The notes below the pieces were generated by a model. The model saw only the letters and a program-made list of their open reading frames with translations. It did no database searches and was not told the origin of the DNA. DNA of 64,000 bases. It comes from an uncultured Burkholderiales bacterium. GTDB lineage: Bacteria; Pseudomonadota; Gammaproteobacteria; Burkholderiales; Thiobacillaceae. The translations under genes and the position numbers were made by a program. Below, in pieces: positions 41,871 to 51,086 of the stretch. Every line of letters starts with the position of its first letter. Positions within the stretch are counted from its first letter, which is position 1. The stretch is taken from assembly GCA_937949525.1 (NCBI GenBank), contig CALEDT010000020.1:1-64000 (forward strand), written 5' to 3'.

Positions 41871-43139
41871 TCAGGCCCGCAAGGGTTGAGCCGTCAGTTG
41901 CTCATGAGACTCCAGTTTCTCGATTCGTTCCACCGCTTTCGGATGACTGTCGTGGAACAGCGAGTACAACGGGTCCGGCGTCAGGGTGGCGGCGTTGTCG
42001 CGGTACAGCCGCACCAGTGCGCTGACCAGATGGCCCGGGTGGGTCAGCCGGGCGGCATAGGCATCGGCCTCGAATTCGTGTTTGCGCGAATACAGGCTCA
42101 TGAGCGGCGACAGCGGGAACAGGAACACCGGCAGTACCAGGAAGAACAGCGCCAGTGCGACGGCGTCGTTGGCCTCGGCGACGCCCAGGCCCGCGTAGAA
42201 CCACGGCGCCTGTTTGAGCCAGGCCAGCAGCGCCAGCAGCGCGAGGCTCAACACCGCCATCAGCGCGATGCGCTTGACGATGTGGCGCCGCTTGAAGTGG
42301 CCCAGCTCGTGGGCGAGCACGGCCTCGATCTGTTCCGCGCTCAACTGTGCCAGCAAGGTATCGAAGAACACGATGCGCTTGCTGCGCCCCAGGCCGGTGA
42401 AATAGGCGTTGCCGTGACTGGACCGGCGCGAACCGTCCATCACGTAGACACCGCTGGCGCGGAACCCCGCGCGCGCCAGCAGGTGCTCGATGCGCTCGCG
42501 CAGCGCGCGGTCTACGAGCGGTGTGAATTGGTTGAACAACGGCGCGATCCAGGTGGGATAGACAGCCAGCACCAGCAGGTTGAAGCCCATCCACACCGCC
42601 CAGACCCACAGCCACCAGGCGGCGCCCATGATGCCCATGAGCCACAGCACCAGCAGGATCAGCGGCCCGCCGAGCACCAGCCCGATCAGCGCCGCCTTGA
42701 GGGTATCGACCAGGAAACCGGCAGGGCGCTGGCGATTGAAACCGAAGCGCGCCTCGACGCGGAACTGGCGGTAGAAGTTGAGTGGCAGTTCCACCAGACC
42801 GCTGATCAGCGCCACCCCCAGCAGCAATGCGGTGCCCGCCAGCAGCGGTGCGGTCAACCAGGCGCCTAGGCTGTCATGCAGCCACTGCAGGCCGCCGCCG
42901 AGGGTGAAGAACAACAGCAGGCCGGCCTCGATCGCCAGCGCGAGCACGCCGACACGTGCCTTTGCCAGCGTGTAATCCGCCGCCTTGTGGTGATCCGCGA
43001 GCGGGATGGTCGCCGCGAAAGCCGCTGGCGGTGCGTCGCGGTGCAGCCAGACGTGACGCATCTGACGCAGCAGCAACCACAGGCGCAAGCCGAACGACAG
43101 TATCAGTGCGGCGAGAAAAATGCTTTGAAATGAATGCAT
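41871..43139 (-). CDS. M48 family membrane metalloprotease (STE24/CAAX-protease-like)
   Basis: 422 aa integral inner-membrane protease with about seven hydrophobic segments. The zinc site is H277-E278-L-G-H281, with the third ligand in E-F-E-A-D-A-Y-A. The N terminus ([14 protein letters not shown]) and R-F-G-F-N near 131-135 match bacterial Ste24-like enzymes. It probably takes part in membrane-protein quality control; substrates are unknown. ATG 43137-43139 is chosen because the upstream codons lack the hydrophobic start. It is divergent from orn. Confidence 0.92.
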   Translation of the reverse strand: MHSFQSIFLAALILSFGLRLWLLLRQMRHVWLHRDAPPAAFAATIPLADHHKAADYTLAKARVGVLALAIEAGLLLFFTLGGGLQWLHDSLGAWLTAPLLAGTALLLGVALISGLVELPLNFYRQFRVEARFGFNRQRPAGFLVDTLKAALIGLVLGGPLILLVLWLMGIMGAAWWLWVWAVWMGFNLLVLAVYPTWIAPLFNQFTPLVDRALRERIEHLLARAGFRASGVYVMDGSRRSSHGNAYFTGLGRSKRIVFFDTLLAQLSAEQIEAVLAHELGHFKRRHIVKRIALMAVLSLALLALLAWLKQAPWFYAGLGVAEANDAVALALFFLVLPVFLFPLSPLMSLYSRKHEFEADAYAARLTHPGHLVSALVRLYRDNAATLTPDPLYSLFHDSHPKAVERIEKLESHEQLTAQPLRA

Positions 43140-43210
43140 TACGCAATGTCTGGGTGACGTTTCGCGATCGATTATGCCACAATGGCCGCCCCCCACCGCG
43201 AGGCGCGCCG

Positions 43211-43762
43211 ATGTCCCAAGACAAGAACCATCTGATCTGGATCGACATGGAGATGACCGGCCTGGATCCCGATCGCGACCGCGTGCTGGAAATCGCCGCG
43301 ATCATCACCGACAAGAATCTGGAACAGGTGGCGGAAGGGCCCGTGCTGGTGGTGCATCAGCCCGATGCCGTGCTGCAGGCCATGGACAAGTGGAACCAGA
43401 GCACGCACGGCAAGTCCGGCCTGATCGACCGGGTCAGGGCGTCGACGCTGACCGAGGCCGAGGCCGCGCGTCAGATGATCTCGTTCCTGCGCAGACACGT
43501 GCCCATCCGCACATCGCCGATGTGCGGCAATTCCATCTGCCAGGATCGCCGCTTTCTGGCGCGCCACATGCCCGAACTGGAAGCCTATTTCCACTACCGC
43601 AACCTGGACGTGTCGACGCTCAAGGAACTGGCCGGCCGCTGGCGTCCGGAGTTGAAGGAAGGCTTCAAGAAGGCCAACAACCACACCGCGCTGGCCGACA
43701 TCCTCGAATCCATCGAGGAGCTGAAGTACTACCGTGAGCATTTCATACGGTTGAGCGCGTAG
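43211..43762 (+). CDS. orn: Oligoribonuclease Orn
   Basis: 183 aa DEDDh 3'-5' exonuclease that degrades dinucleotides, including pGpG from cyclic-di-GMP. Exo I is I-D12-M-E14-M-T-G-L-D, exo II contains [10 protein letters not shown], and exo III has the catalytic His in [19 protein letters not shown] is typical. It is usually essential in gammaproteobacteria. ATG 43211 gives the exact family N terminus [10 protein letters not shown]. Confidence 0.97.
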   Translation: MSQDKNHLIWIDMEMTGLDPDRDRVLEIAAIITDKNLEQVAEGPVLVVHQPDAVLQAMDKWNQSTHGKSGLIDRVRASTLTEAEAARQMISFLRRHVPIRTSPMCGNSICQDRRFLARHMPELEAYFHYRNLDVSTLKELAGRWRPELKEGFKKANNHTALADILESIEELKYYREHFIRLSA

Positions 43763-43815
43763 CCGCGAGCGGTTAGCCTGTAGCAACCCAAGTCATCCCG
43801 CTCACCGAGACGCCC

Positions 43816-46368
43816 ATGAAGCCCGGCACGTCGTTCGTCGTCGAAGTCAACCCGCGCATTCCACGCCGCCTCACCCGCTTGTCGGAACTGGCCGACAACC
43901 TCTGGTATGCCTGGGACCGGCCGACGCGCACGCTGTTCGCACGCCTGCATCCCGGTTTGTGGGACGCGGTCAACCACAACCCCAAGGCCTTCCTCAAGCG
44001 TGTCGACGAGGAACGCCTGACCGAGGCGGCGGAAGACCACATCTTCCTGGGCAATTACAACCGCGTGTTGTCGGCGTTCGACACCTACATGAGCGAGCCG
44101 CTGCGGCGCGATCTCAACCTGGCGCTGAAGCCGGGCGACCTGATCGCGTACTTCTGCGCGGAGTTCGGCTTTCACGAGAGTTTCCCGGTTTACTCCGGCG
44201 GCCTGGGCATCCTCGCCGGCGATCACTGCAAGTCCGCCTCGGACATGCGCCTGCCATTCATTGCGGTGGGGCTGCTCTATCGCCAAGGCTATTTCTCGCA
44301 GCGCATCGACAACGATGGCAATCAGGTCGCCACCTACACCGACTCAGACTTCGACGACCTGCCCGTGCACCCGGCCATGCGCGAGGACGGCAGCGAGGTG
44401 CACGTCAGCATCGAACTGCCCGGACGCATACTGGAGGTGAAGGTCTGGGAGGCGCGCATCGGCCACGTGCGCCTGTGTCTGCTCGACACCGATCTGCCGC
44501 AGAACACCGCGGAGGATCGTTACATCACCCACCAGCTCTATGGCGGTGACAAGCACACCCGTATCCAGCAGGAGATCGTTCTGGGCGTGGGCGGGGTGCG
44601 CGCACTGCAGGAACTGGGCATCAAGCCCACCGTTTATCACATCAACGAAGGTCATGCCGCCTTCCTGGTGCTAGAGCGGGTGCGGCGCAAGGTCAAGGGT
44701 GGCCTGTCGTTTCACGCAGCCCTGGAAGCCGTGGCCTGCAATACCGTGTTCACCACGCACACGCCGGTGCCTGCCGGGCACGACCATTTCTCGGAGGAGA
44801 TGGTCTGGGACTATTTCCGCCACTGCTGCGAGGATCTGGGCGTCAGTCGCGCCGAATTCATGGCCATGGGTGGCGCGGCGCAGGGGCAGGACTTCAACAT
44901 GACCCGGCTGGCGTTGCAGGGATCGCGCCACCACAACGGCGTGTCGCGCATCCACGGCAACGTGTCCTCGCATATCCTGTCGGACATGTGGCCACAGGTG
45001 ACACCGGCCGAATCGCCGATGGACTACATCACCAACGGTGTGCATGTGTCCACTTTCCTGGCCCAGGAATGGCAGGACCTGTTCGACAACAAGCTGGGTT
45101 ACGAGTGGCGCCGCCGCCTGACCGATGCCGCGTTCTGGACCAAGCTGGAGCAGATTCCCGATCACCACTTCTGGGCGGTGCATCAGGCGCTGAAGACGCA
45201 GATGCTGCACTCGGTGCACCACCGAGTCACCCAGCAGCACCTGCGCAATCACGGCTCGGTGGCGCATCTGGAGCGCATGCTCAAACACGCCAATCCGCTC
45301 GATCCCAACGTGCTGACCATCGGTTTCGCCCGCCGCTTCGCCACCTACAAGCGCGCCACGCTGATGTTCGAGAACATGGACTGGCTGCGCCAGATCATCA
45401 ATGACGCCGACCGTCCGGTGCTGTTCGTGTTCGCCGGCAAGGCGCACCCCGCCGACCGGCCGGGCCAGGACCTGATCCGCCGCATCCATGAGATTTCGCG
45501 TTGGCCGGAATTCGAGGGCAAGCTGCTGATGGTCGAGGGCTATGACCTGGGCTTCGCGCGCCGTCTGGTGTCCGGCTGCGACGTCTGGCTCAACAATCCG
45601 ATCTATCCCTTGGAGGCATCGGGCACCTCCGGCATGAAGGCGGCGATGAACGGCGTGCTCAACCTGTCGGTGACCGATGGCTGGTGGGATGAAGGCTATG
45701 ACGGCACCAACGGCTGGGCGATCAAGCCGGCACCGGAATACTTCGACGATGCCCGCCGTAACCGCGAGGACAGCCAGGCTCTGTACGAACTGTTGCAGGA
45801 CCAGGTGTTGCCGATGTATTACCGGCGCGACGAGCTGGGGCTGTCTGCGGAATGGATCCGCATGGCCAAGCGATCCATCATCTCGTTGCTGCCGCGCTTC
45901 AACTCCACGCGCATGGTGATGGAGTATGTCAACAAGTTCTACGGCCCCGCGTCGCGCCAGTGGCGTCGTTACTCCGAGGCGCAGTTCGCGGCGGCGCGCG
46001 ACCTGGCCGCCTGGAAGGCGAGGGTGCGTCAGGCCTGGGGCGGCGTGTCCCTGCGGCGGCTGGAGGAGCCGCTCAAGCGCATCACCTACGGCGAGAGCAT
46101 CGAGCTCAAGGTGGGCGTGCAGCTCAACGGCCTGGCACCGGATGATGTGCGTGTCGAAGTCCTTGTTGGGCGAGCCTCGAAGCAGGGTCAGGACCGCGAT
46201 CTTCAGGCCGTGCCCATGCATGCGCAAAGCCACGACGGCGGCGAATGCCAGTTCCATCTGGAGCTGACGCCTGAGTTGTGCGGCAAGCTGCTGTATCGCG
46301 TGCGTATCTACCCCTACCACGAGCTGCTGACGCACCCGTTCGAGACCGGGTTGATGGTCTGGCTGTGA
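43816..46368 (+). CDS. glgP: Alpha-glucan family phosphorylase (GT35, with N-terminal DUF3417)
   Basis: 850 aa. The N-terminal DUF3417 domain (L-A-D-N-L-W-Y-A-W near 29-37) marks the non-classical glucan phosphorylases. The GT35 core contains E-F-G-F-H-E-S-F-P-V-Y-S-G-G-L-G and the pyridoxal-phosphate Lys in G-T-S-G-M-K-A-A-M-N-G. It releases glucose-1-phosphate from alpha-1,4-glucans or maltodextrins. No glg operon is adjacent; the gene stands 53 bp after orn. The symbol is given for the family, not orthology to E. coli GlgP. Confidence 0.92.
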   Translation: MKPGTSFVVEVNPRIPRRLTRLSELADNLWYAWDRPTRTLFARLHPGLWDAVNHNPKAFLKRVDEERLTEAAEDHIFLGNYNRVLSAFDTYMSEPLRRDLNLALKPGDLIAYFCAEFGFHESFPVYSGGLGILAGDHCKSASDMRLPFIAVGLLYRQGYFSQRIDNDGNQVATYTDSDFDDLPVHPAMREDGSEVHVSIELPGRILEVKVWEARIGHVRLCLLDTDLPQNTAEDRYITHQLYGGDKHTRIQQEIVLGVGGVRALQELGIKPTVYHINEGHAAFLVLERVRRKVKGGLSFHAALEAVACNTVFTTHTPVPAGHDHFSEEMVWDYFRHCCEDLGVSRAEFMAMGGAAQGQDFNMTRLALQGSRHHNGVSRIHGNVSSHILSDMWPQVTPAESPMDYITNGVHVSTFLAQEWQDLFDNKLGYEWRRRLTDAAFWTKLEQIPDHHFWAVHQALKTQMLHSVHHRVTQQHLRNHGSVAHLERMLKHANPLDPNVLTIGFARRFATYKRATLMFENMDWLRQIINDADRPVLFVFAGKAHPADRPGQDLIRRIHEISRWPEFEGKLLMVEGYDLGFARRLVSGCDVWLNNPIYPLEASGTSGMKAAMNGVLNLSVTDGWWDEGYDGTNGWAIKPAPEYFDDARRNREDSQALYELLQDQVLPMYYRRDELGLSAEWIRMAKRSIISLLPRFNSTRMVMEYVNKFYGPASRQWRRYSEAQFAAARDLAAWKARVRQAWGGVSLRRLEEPLKRITYGESIELKVGVQLNGLAPDDVRVEVLVGRASKQGQDRDLQAVPMHAQSHDGGECQFHLELTPELCGKLLYRVRIYPYHELLTHPFETGLMVWL

Positions 46369-46434
46369 CGGCATGGGGGCAGCAAGGGCGGGCATGGTGG
46401 CGGCCGGTGGCCGGTATGGCATGACCGGACGTCC

Positions 46435-46812
46435 ATGACCGCGTTCCTGGCCGTAGGCATCGGCGCCGTGTTGGGCGCGTGGCTGCGCTGGGGGCTGGGC
46501 GCATGGTTGAACCCCCTGTATGCCACACTGCCGGCCGGCACGCTGGCGGCCAACCTGACCGGCGGTTATCTGGTCGGCTTTGCCATCGCCTGGTTTGCGC
46601 AACATCCGGGGTTGCCGCCGGAGTGGCGGCTGTTCGCCATCACCGGTTTTCTCGGTGGCCTGACCACGTTCTCGACGTTCTCCGCCGAGTTGTTCACGCT
46701 GATCTCGCGCGGCCAGATGCTCTGGGCGTTCGTGGCCGCGGGCGCGCATCTGCTGGGCTCGCTGGCGATGACGGCGCTGGGTGTATTGACCTACAACCTG
46801 CTGAAAGGATAG
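46435..46812 (+). CDS. crcB: Fluoride channel CrcB/Fluc
   Basis: 125 aa with four hydrophobic segments. The signature G-G-L-T-T-F-S-T-F-S near 74-83 lines the fluoride pore, and N-L-T-G-G-Y near 40-45 is the conserved Asn/Gly region. It forms dual-topology dimers that export fluoride. The gene overlaps nothing, and the DUF190 gene follows after 3 bp. I looked for a fluoride riboswitch in the 66 bp upstream and saw none. Confidence 0.95.
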   Translation: MTAFLAVGIGAVLGAWLRWGLGAWLNPLYATLPAGTLAANLTGGYLVGFAIAWFAQHPGLPPEWRLFAITGFLGGLTTFSTFSAELFTLISRGQMLWAFVAAGAHLLGSLAMTALGVLTYNLLKG

Positions 46813-46815
46813 GCC

Positions 46816-47130
46816 ATGGCTACCGTCTGCCTGCGCTTCTTCGTGCGTGAGGGTGATCGCCATGCCGGTCAGCTCACGCGCGACTGGCTGTTCGAGCAGG
46901 CCCGCCAGATCGGCGTGCCGGGCGGTACGGCGTTTCGCGCGGCGGCCGGCTTTGGCCGACACGGCATGATCGAGGATAGCTTCTTCGAACTCGCGGGAGC
47001 CCTGCCGGAGAGTGTCGAGTTCGCACTGGACGAGACGCTGGCACGGCAGTTGATCGCAGTCGTCGGCGCCGCCGGGCTGGCGCTGGTGTACGTCACGCAC
47101 GCGGTGGACGTCGGCATCACCGGCAACTGA
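46816..47130 (+). CDS. DUF190 domain protein (PII-like fold)
   Basis: 104 aa. The opening V-C-L-R-F-F-V-R-E-G-D-R, G-V-P-G-G-T-A-F-R-A-A-A-G-F-G-R-H-G near 35-52 and the short C-terminal strand match DUF190, a ferredoxin-like/PII-related family often encoded next to crcB. The role is unknown; a nucleotide-sensing regulator of the channel is a plausible inference. It sits 3 bp after crcB and 9 bp before the TSUP gene, so all are likely one transcript. Confidence 0.9.
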   Translation: MATVCLRFFVREGDRHAGQLTRDWLFEQARQIGVPGGTAFRAAAGFGRHGMIEDSFFELAGALPESVEFALDETLARQLIAVVGAAGLALVYVTHAVDVGITGN

Positions 47131-47139
47131 GCGAGGCTC

Positions 47140-47913
47140 GTGGGCGTGGAACTGCCCGCCGCCGACCATCTGTTGTTGCTGGCGGCCTCGTTCGTGGCCA
47201 ACGGGTTCTCCGCGCTGTCCGGCGGCGGCGCCGGCCTGATCCAGTTGCCCATGTTGATCTTCCTGGGGTTGCCGTTCGGCGTGGCACTGGCGACGCACAA
47301 GGTGGCCAGCGTGTTCCTCGGCATCGGCGCCACCTTGCGCCATCTGCGCACGAGCCATCTGGAGCGGCGCTTCTCGCTGATCGTGCTGGCTGCCGGGCTG
47401 CCTGGCGTGGTGTTGGGCGCGGCCACGATCCTGCGCGTGCCGCCGGGCATGGCCACGTTCGCGCTGGGCGCACTGACCTTGGGGCTGGGTGTCTATTCGG
47501 TATTCAAACCCCGGCTCGGCATGACGCATGCGCCGCGCAACGAACACGGCCGCGGCCTGTGGATCGGCGTGGCTGGCCTGTTCGTGGTCGGCTTCCTCAA
47601 TGGTTCCATCACCTCGGGCACGGGGCTGTTCCTGACCGTCTGGCTGATCCGCCATTTCGGTCTGGACTATCAACGGGCCGTGGCGTACACGCTGATCCTG
47701 TGCGGTTTTTTCTGGAATGGCACCGGTGCCGTGGTTTTGGGCACGCTCGGCACGGTGGCGTGGCACTGGATGCCGGCGCTGCTGGTCGGGTCGGTGGTCG
47801 GCGGCTATCTCGGCAGTCATGTCGCCATACGGCGCGGTAACACATGGATCAAACGGGCGTTCGAGATCACCACCATCCTGATCGGTCTGAAGCTGATGAT
47901 TGGCGCGTTCTGA
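47140..47913 (+). CDS. TSUP family (TauE/SafE) membrane transporter
   Basis: 257 aa with about 7-8 membrane helices. N-G-F-S-A-L-S-G-G-G-A-G near 23-34 and the second-half repeat G-F-L-N-G-S-I-T-S-G-T-G near 151-162 are the twin TSUP motifs. The family moves sulfoacetate, sulfite, thiosulfate and other anions; the substrate cannot be assigned. A GTG start at 47140 is used. The 3' end overlaps the next gene if that gene starts at its only canonical codon. Confidence 0.88.
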   Translation: MGVELPAADHLLLLAASFVANGFSALSGGGAGLIQLPMLIFLGLPFGVALATHKVASVFLGIGATLRHLRTSHLERRFSLIVLAAGLPGVVLGAATILRVPPGMATFALGALTLGLGVYSVFKPRLGMTHAPRNEHGRGLWIGVAGLFVVGFLNGSITSGTGLFLTVWLIRHFGLDYQRAVAYTLILCGFFWNGTGAVVLGTLGTVAWHWMPALLVGSVVGGYLGSHVAIRRGNTWIKRAFEITTILIGLKLMIGAF

Positions 47914-48770
47914 CGCTGCGCGACGGACGGCGCCTGGGTTACGCCCGCTATGGTGCGGTCGATGGCGTGCCGCTGCTGTACTGTCATGGCTTTCCGGGCT
48001 GCCGGCTGGAGGCGGCCTTGGCCCATGGGGTCGCCGCCCACCTCGGTATCGCCGTGGTGGCTGCGGATCGTCCCGGCTATGGTTTGTCCGATCCCCGGCC
48101 GGGACTGCGCGTTGCCGACTGGCCCGATGACGCCGTGCAACTGTGCGACGCGCTCGGCCTGGCGCGTTTCGGCGTCATCGGCGTGTCCGGGGGCGCCCCT
48201 TATGCCATTGCCTGTGCGGTCCGCCTGCCCGCGCGCGTGAGCCGAGTGGCGCTGGTGGGCGGTCTGGGGCCGATCACCGACCTGCGCACGCTGGCGGACA
48301 TGGCCGGGCCGTCACGCAGGTTGTTGTCGGCGGTATGGCGCCGTCCACGCGTGGCGCTGCCTATCTGGGCGGTGTTGCATCGGCTGTTGCGCTACACGCC
48401 GGCGGCGGTGTTGACCGCCATCGTCCGCAGGCTGCCGGCGGTCGACCGGGCAACGCTGCGCAGCCCGGTGGTGTTCGACGCGCTGCTGGCCTCGCTGCGC
48501 GAAGGCGCGCGCGGCGGCAGCGCGGGCAGTTGCGCCGACCTGACCGCCTATACGCAGGACTGGGCGATCGATCCAGGCCAGGTCGGCGTTGCCTGCGATG
48601 TCTGGCATGGTGAGATGGATGCGACCGTGCCGGTAGCGATGGGCCGACATCTGGCGCGCGTCATTCCCGGCGCGCGCGGGCATTTCCTCGCCGGCGAGGG
48701 CCACTACTCCCTGCCCGTGCGTCACATGGCCCGGATACTGGCGGACTTCGCCGCGTCACGGGCGAACTGA
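47844..48770 (+). CDS. Alpha/beta-fold hydrolase
   Basis: 308 aa. The oxyanion strand C-H-G-F-P-G-C near 47-53, nucleophile elbow G-V-S-G-G-A (Ser near 114) and catalytic His in G-E-G-H-Y-S-L-P near 288-295 are in order; the acid is probably Asp in G-E-M-D-A-T. D-R-P-G-Y-G-L-S-D is typical of the family. The substrate is unknown. The only ATG/GTG/TTG in frame before the conserved core is ATG 47844, which lies 70 bp inside the TSUP gene, so the first 23 residues may be non-conserved; a CTG near 47910 is the alternative. Confidence 0.85.
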   Translation: MDQTGVRDHHHPDRSEADDWRVLTLRDGRRLGYARYGAVDGVPLLYCHGFPGCRLEAALAHGVAAHLGIAVVAADRPGYGLSDPRPGLRVADWPDDAVQLCDALGLARFGVIGVSGGAPYAIACAVRLPARVSRVALVGGLGPITDLRTLADMAGPSRRLLSAVWRRPRVALPIWAVLHRLLRYTPAAVLTAIVRRLPAVDRATLRSPVVFDALLASLREGARGGSAGSCADLTAYTQDWAIDPGQVGVACDVWHGEMDATVPVAMGRHLARVIPGARGHFLAGEGHYSLPVRHMARILADFAASRAN

Positions 48771-48785
48771 GGCGAGTTGCGCGCT

Positions 48786-49730
48786 TCAGTCGGTACGGGT
48801 TGGCGTCGCGGCCGCGCGCGCCAACGCCGGCGCGGCGATGGGGCCACGCAGTTGTGCGGCGAGGGCGCGCATGAAACTGCCCTGATGCCTCCCGCCGCGC
48901 TGGCGATGCAGGTTCGGCAATCCTTGCCAAGGCACGCCGGGCCGGGCGTGGTGGGCGCCATGCAGGTTGAAGTGCAGGATGCAGCGCGAGGCCCACATGG
49001 GCAGATCCAGATCGTGCGCGTAGCGGGTATCGTCCAACGGCGTGCCGTAATGGAACACGTTGTCCACCAGGGAAATGAGCAGGGCACGGCCGGCGAGCGC
49101 CAGTGCCAGCATCCAGGCGTGTTCGCCGTACAGCCAGAGGGCGAGGCCATAGAGCAGGAGCACCGCGAGCGCATCGACCCGGACCGTGGCCAGAACGCCG
49201 GGTTGCAGCACGCGTTCGGTCAGCGGCACCACCAGATCGCGCTCGCCGCCGATGCGCGCGGCCAGGCGGCGCACCAGCGCACGCGGCAGCAACAGCAGTA
49301 ATCCGGCCAGCACCTCGTATACATACAGGCCGCCGAGCAGACGGAAGTAGTAGGCGAGGGTGAACGGCAAGCGGCGGTCGGCACCCGGCTCGAAGACTTC
49401 GCTGCGTTCGCGTTGCGTGCGGCTGTAGCCGTGGTGCAGCAGATGGCCCCAGCGCAGCAGTTCGAACGGGGCGCCGAATGGCACGGCCTGCAACCGCCCC
49501 AGCAGGTGATCGAGCCGCTTGCTCTCGGTCAATGCCCCGTGGATGGCCTCGTGCAACAGCGCCCAGCCCGTCGTGGTCAGCACGACCGGCGCCAGCAGCA
49601 GCCAGCCCCAGGCGGCATCGCGCGGCAACAGCCAGGCCGGCAGCGCCAGCAACGCGAACAGTTGCATGCCGGTCATGACCACGAACAACGCGAGGTTGAC
49701 GAGGCGAGCGCGTGACGGGCTGGCGGGCAT
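48786..49730 (-). CDS. Membrane fatty-acid desaturase family protein
   Basis: 314 aa with four or so hydrophobic stretches and the three His boxes of the di-iron desaturase/hydroxylase superfamily: H60-E-A-I-H64, H96-L-L-H-H100 and N-L-H-G-A-H-H near 254-260. This implies oxygen-dependent modification of an acyl chain or carotenoid-like lipid in the inner membrane. The precise substrate is open. The C-terminal 30 residues are Ala/Arg/Thr-rich. It converges with the hydrolase gene 15 bp away. Confidence 0.88.
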   Translation of the reverse strand: MPASPSRARLVNLALFVVMTGMQLFALLALPAWLLPRDAAWGWLLLAPVVLTTTGWALLHEAIHGALTESKRLDHLLGRLQAVPFGAPFELLRWGHLLHHGYSRTQRERSEVFEPGADRRLPFTLAYYFRLLGGLYVYEVLAGLLLLLPRALVRRLAARIGGERDLVVPLTERVLQPGVLATVRVDALAVLLLYGLALWLYGEHAWMLALALAGRALLISLVDNVFHYGTPLDDTRYAHDLDLPMWASRCILHFNLHGAHHARPGVPWQGLPNLHRQRGGRHQGSFMRALAAQLRGPIAAPALARAAATPTRTD

Positions 49731-49841
49731 GGTCTCGTTTGATCGGTCGGGGGCGCCGGGTCCGCAGGTACGACAGTCCGCTTATACCGCGATCGTCGTT
49801 ACCGTATCCACCTCGCCCGCATGCCGCCTCGGTCCAGCGCG

Positions 49842-50798
49842 TCAAACCAGCAGCCGCTGCGCTTGTTCGAGTCGCAGGCGCTGGCTCAAAGGGCGGATGT
49901 CGGCGCAGTATGCGAGCATTACGGTACGCGGTTCCACGTATCGCTCGTGCAGTTCCACGAGGTTCAGGCAATGTCCGCGGCCGGGTTCGTCGCCGGGGCG
50001 GATGATGTTCATGTCATCCACGCACAGTCCGGCGCTGCGCAGGAACAGACAGTCCTGCGGATGGGACAGCACGGCGGCGAAGATCTCCGCCAGGTTTTCG
50101 TCCTCGCTGCAGCGGGTGACCTCGCCGAGCGGGCGCAGGATGTCGTCCAGCGCCCGCCGCGCCGCCGGCTTGTCTGCCGCGGATGCCGTTCTCAGGCGCG
50201 CCAGGGCAAGCTCTTTTTCGCGCGTCAGGTGATCTCTTTGCGCGCGCACCCGGGCGACGCCGACGGCGACACGCTCCAGGAAGCGGTCGAACAACCACCA
50301 CAGCAGGTTGTTGCGCGCCTGTTCCAGCGTCGGTGCCAGCGCGGCGACGCGGGCATCGCTGAACCACACCACCTCCTGGGGCACGTCCCGGTGCAGCATG
50401 CCGTCGGTCTCCTCGACGCCCAGCACGCGTTTGCGCTCGCGCCGCAGGCTGAGCAGCATGTAGCCGGACCGCTCGCCGCCGGCGACATACTGACGGATCT
50501 CCGCACTGGAACACAGGGCTTCACGCATCGCGTCCGCGGACGGGAACAGCGTGTGCATCAGCGGGTCGCGCGTCAGCCGCTCGGGGTCGAGCGTCACCGG
50601 TCCGGGCATCGCATCCGCGATGCTGCGCGCCTGTGCCAGCGCGGCGGCGATCGGTTGCCGATAGCGCCGCGGCCATCCCCGCGTGTGACGCACGCGCGGC
50701 GCCACGCGGTTGGCCGCGCGCGCCAGCGCTTCATCCAGCAGCGGGTCGGCCGCGGGACGCGCACGAAAACGGCTCAGGATTGCGCTGAACAATGCCAT
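49842..50798 (-). CDS. Hypothetical protein of unknown function
   Basis: 318 aa, soluble, no signal peptide or membrane segment. It opens M-A-L-F-S-A-I-L-S-R-F-R, is Arg/Ala-rich, with a conserved-looking stretch V-V-W-F-S-D-A-R-V and N-N-L-L-W-W-L-F-D-R-F-L-E-R near 140-170. A C-terminal half holds four Cys (C-S-E-D-E-N-L, Q-D-C-L-F-L, A-G-L-C-V-D-D, H-C-L-N-L) and ends R-L-E-Q-A-Q-R-L-L-V. I do not recognise it. The start at 50796-50798 precedes a divergent gap to dnaE. A much longer frame continues upstream antisense to dnaE, but it is a shadow. Confidence 0.7.
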   Translation of the reverse strand: MALFSAILSRFRARPAADPLLDEALARAANRVAPRVRHTRGWPRRYRQPIAAALAQARSIADAMPGPVTLDPERLTRDPLMHTLFPSADAMREALCSSAEIRQYVAGGERSGYMLLSLRRERKRVLGVEETDGMLHRDVPQEVVWFSDARVAALAPTLEQARNNLLWWLFDRFLERVAVGVARVRAQRDHLTREKELALARLRTASAADKPAARRALDDILRPLGEVTRCSEDENLAEIFAAVLSHPQDCLFLRSAGLCVDDMNIIRPGDEPGRGHCLNLVELHERYVEPRTVMLAYCADIRPLSQRLRLEQAQRLLV

Positions 50799-50930
50799 CG
50801 GTATGGTCGTGCGGTGATGTACCCCGGCCCAGGGTGCGAGCCGATTCGCCCGGTTATACCGTGGAGCCGGATCGGTGCGCCAGCCCCCATCCGCATGCGC
50901 CGGTGACTCGGCGTGCTGCAGCCGGGCGGG

Positions 50931-50936
50931 TAGAAT
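50931..50936 (+). promoter_or_regulatory. Possible -10 element (TAGAAT) for dnaE
   Basis: GGGTAGAATCCGC in the 288-bp divergent gap resembles the TAGAAT upstream of smc. The -35 region is poor. It is 150 bp from the dnaE ATG. The remainder of the gap (50799-51086) shows no gene. Confidence 0.35.
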
Positions 50937-51086
50937 CCGCAGTTCCAACCCGGTCTGGTTCACCGGGCGTGTGCGCATTCCATCCACCCCCGGGCGGCAG
51001 GCCGGTCGTCTGTATGCCCATGCCGCGCCCGGCGCGTGCGCCACACGCTCAACCGAACCGGTGATCGCGCAACCAGCCAGCATTAC

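Noticed and set aside
46369-46434. Fluoride riboswitch ahead of crcB
   Set aside because: The 66-bp gap shows no recognisable crcB-motif core or pseudoknot pairing; only GGC-rich repeats.
44671-47820. A 1049-codon minus-strand open frame opposite glgP, crcB, DUF190 and TSUP
   Set aside because: Low-complexity His/Gln/Arg composition and full overlap with four recognised genes mark it as a shadow.
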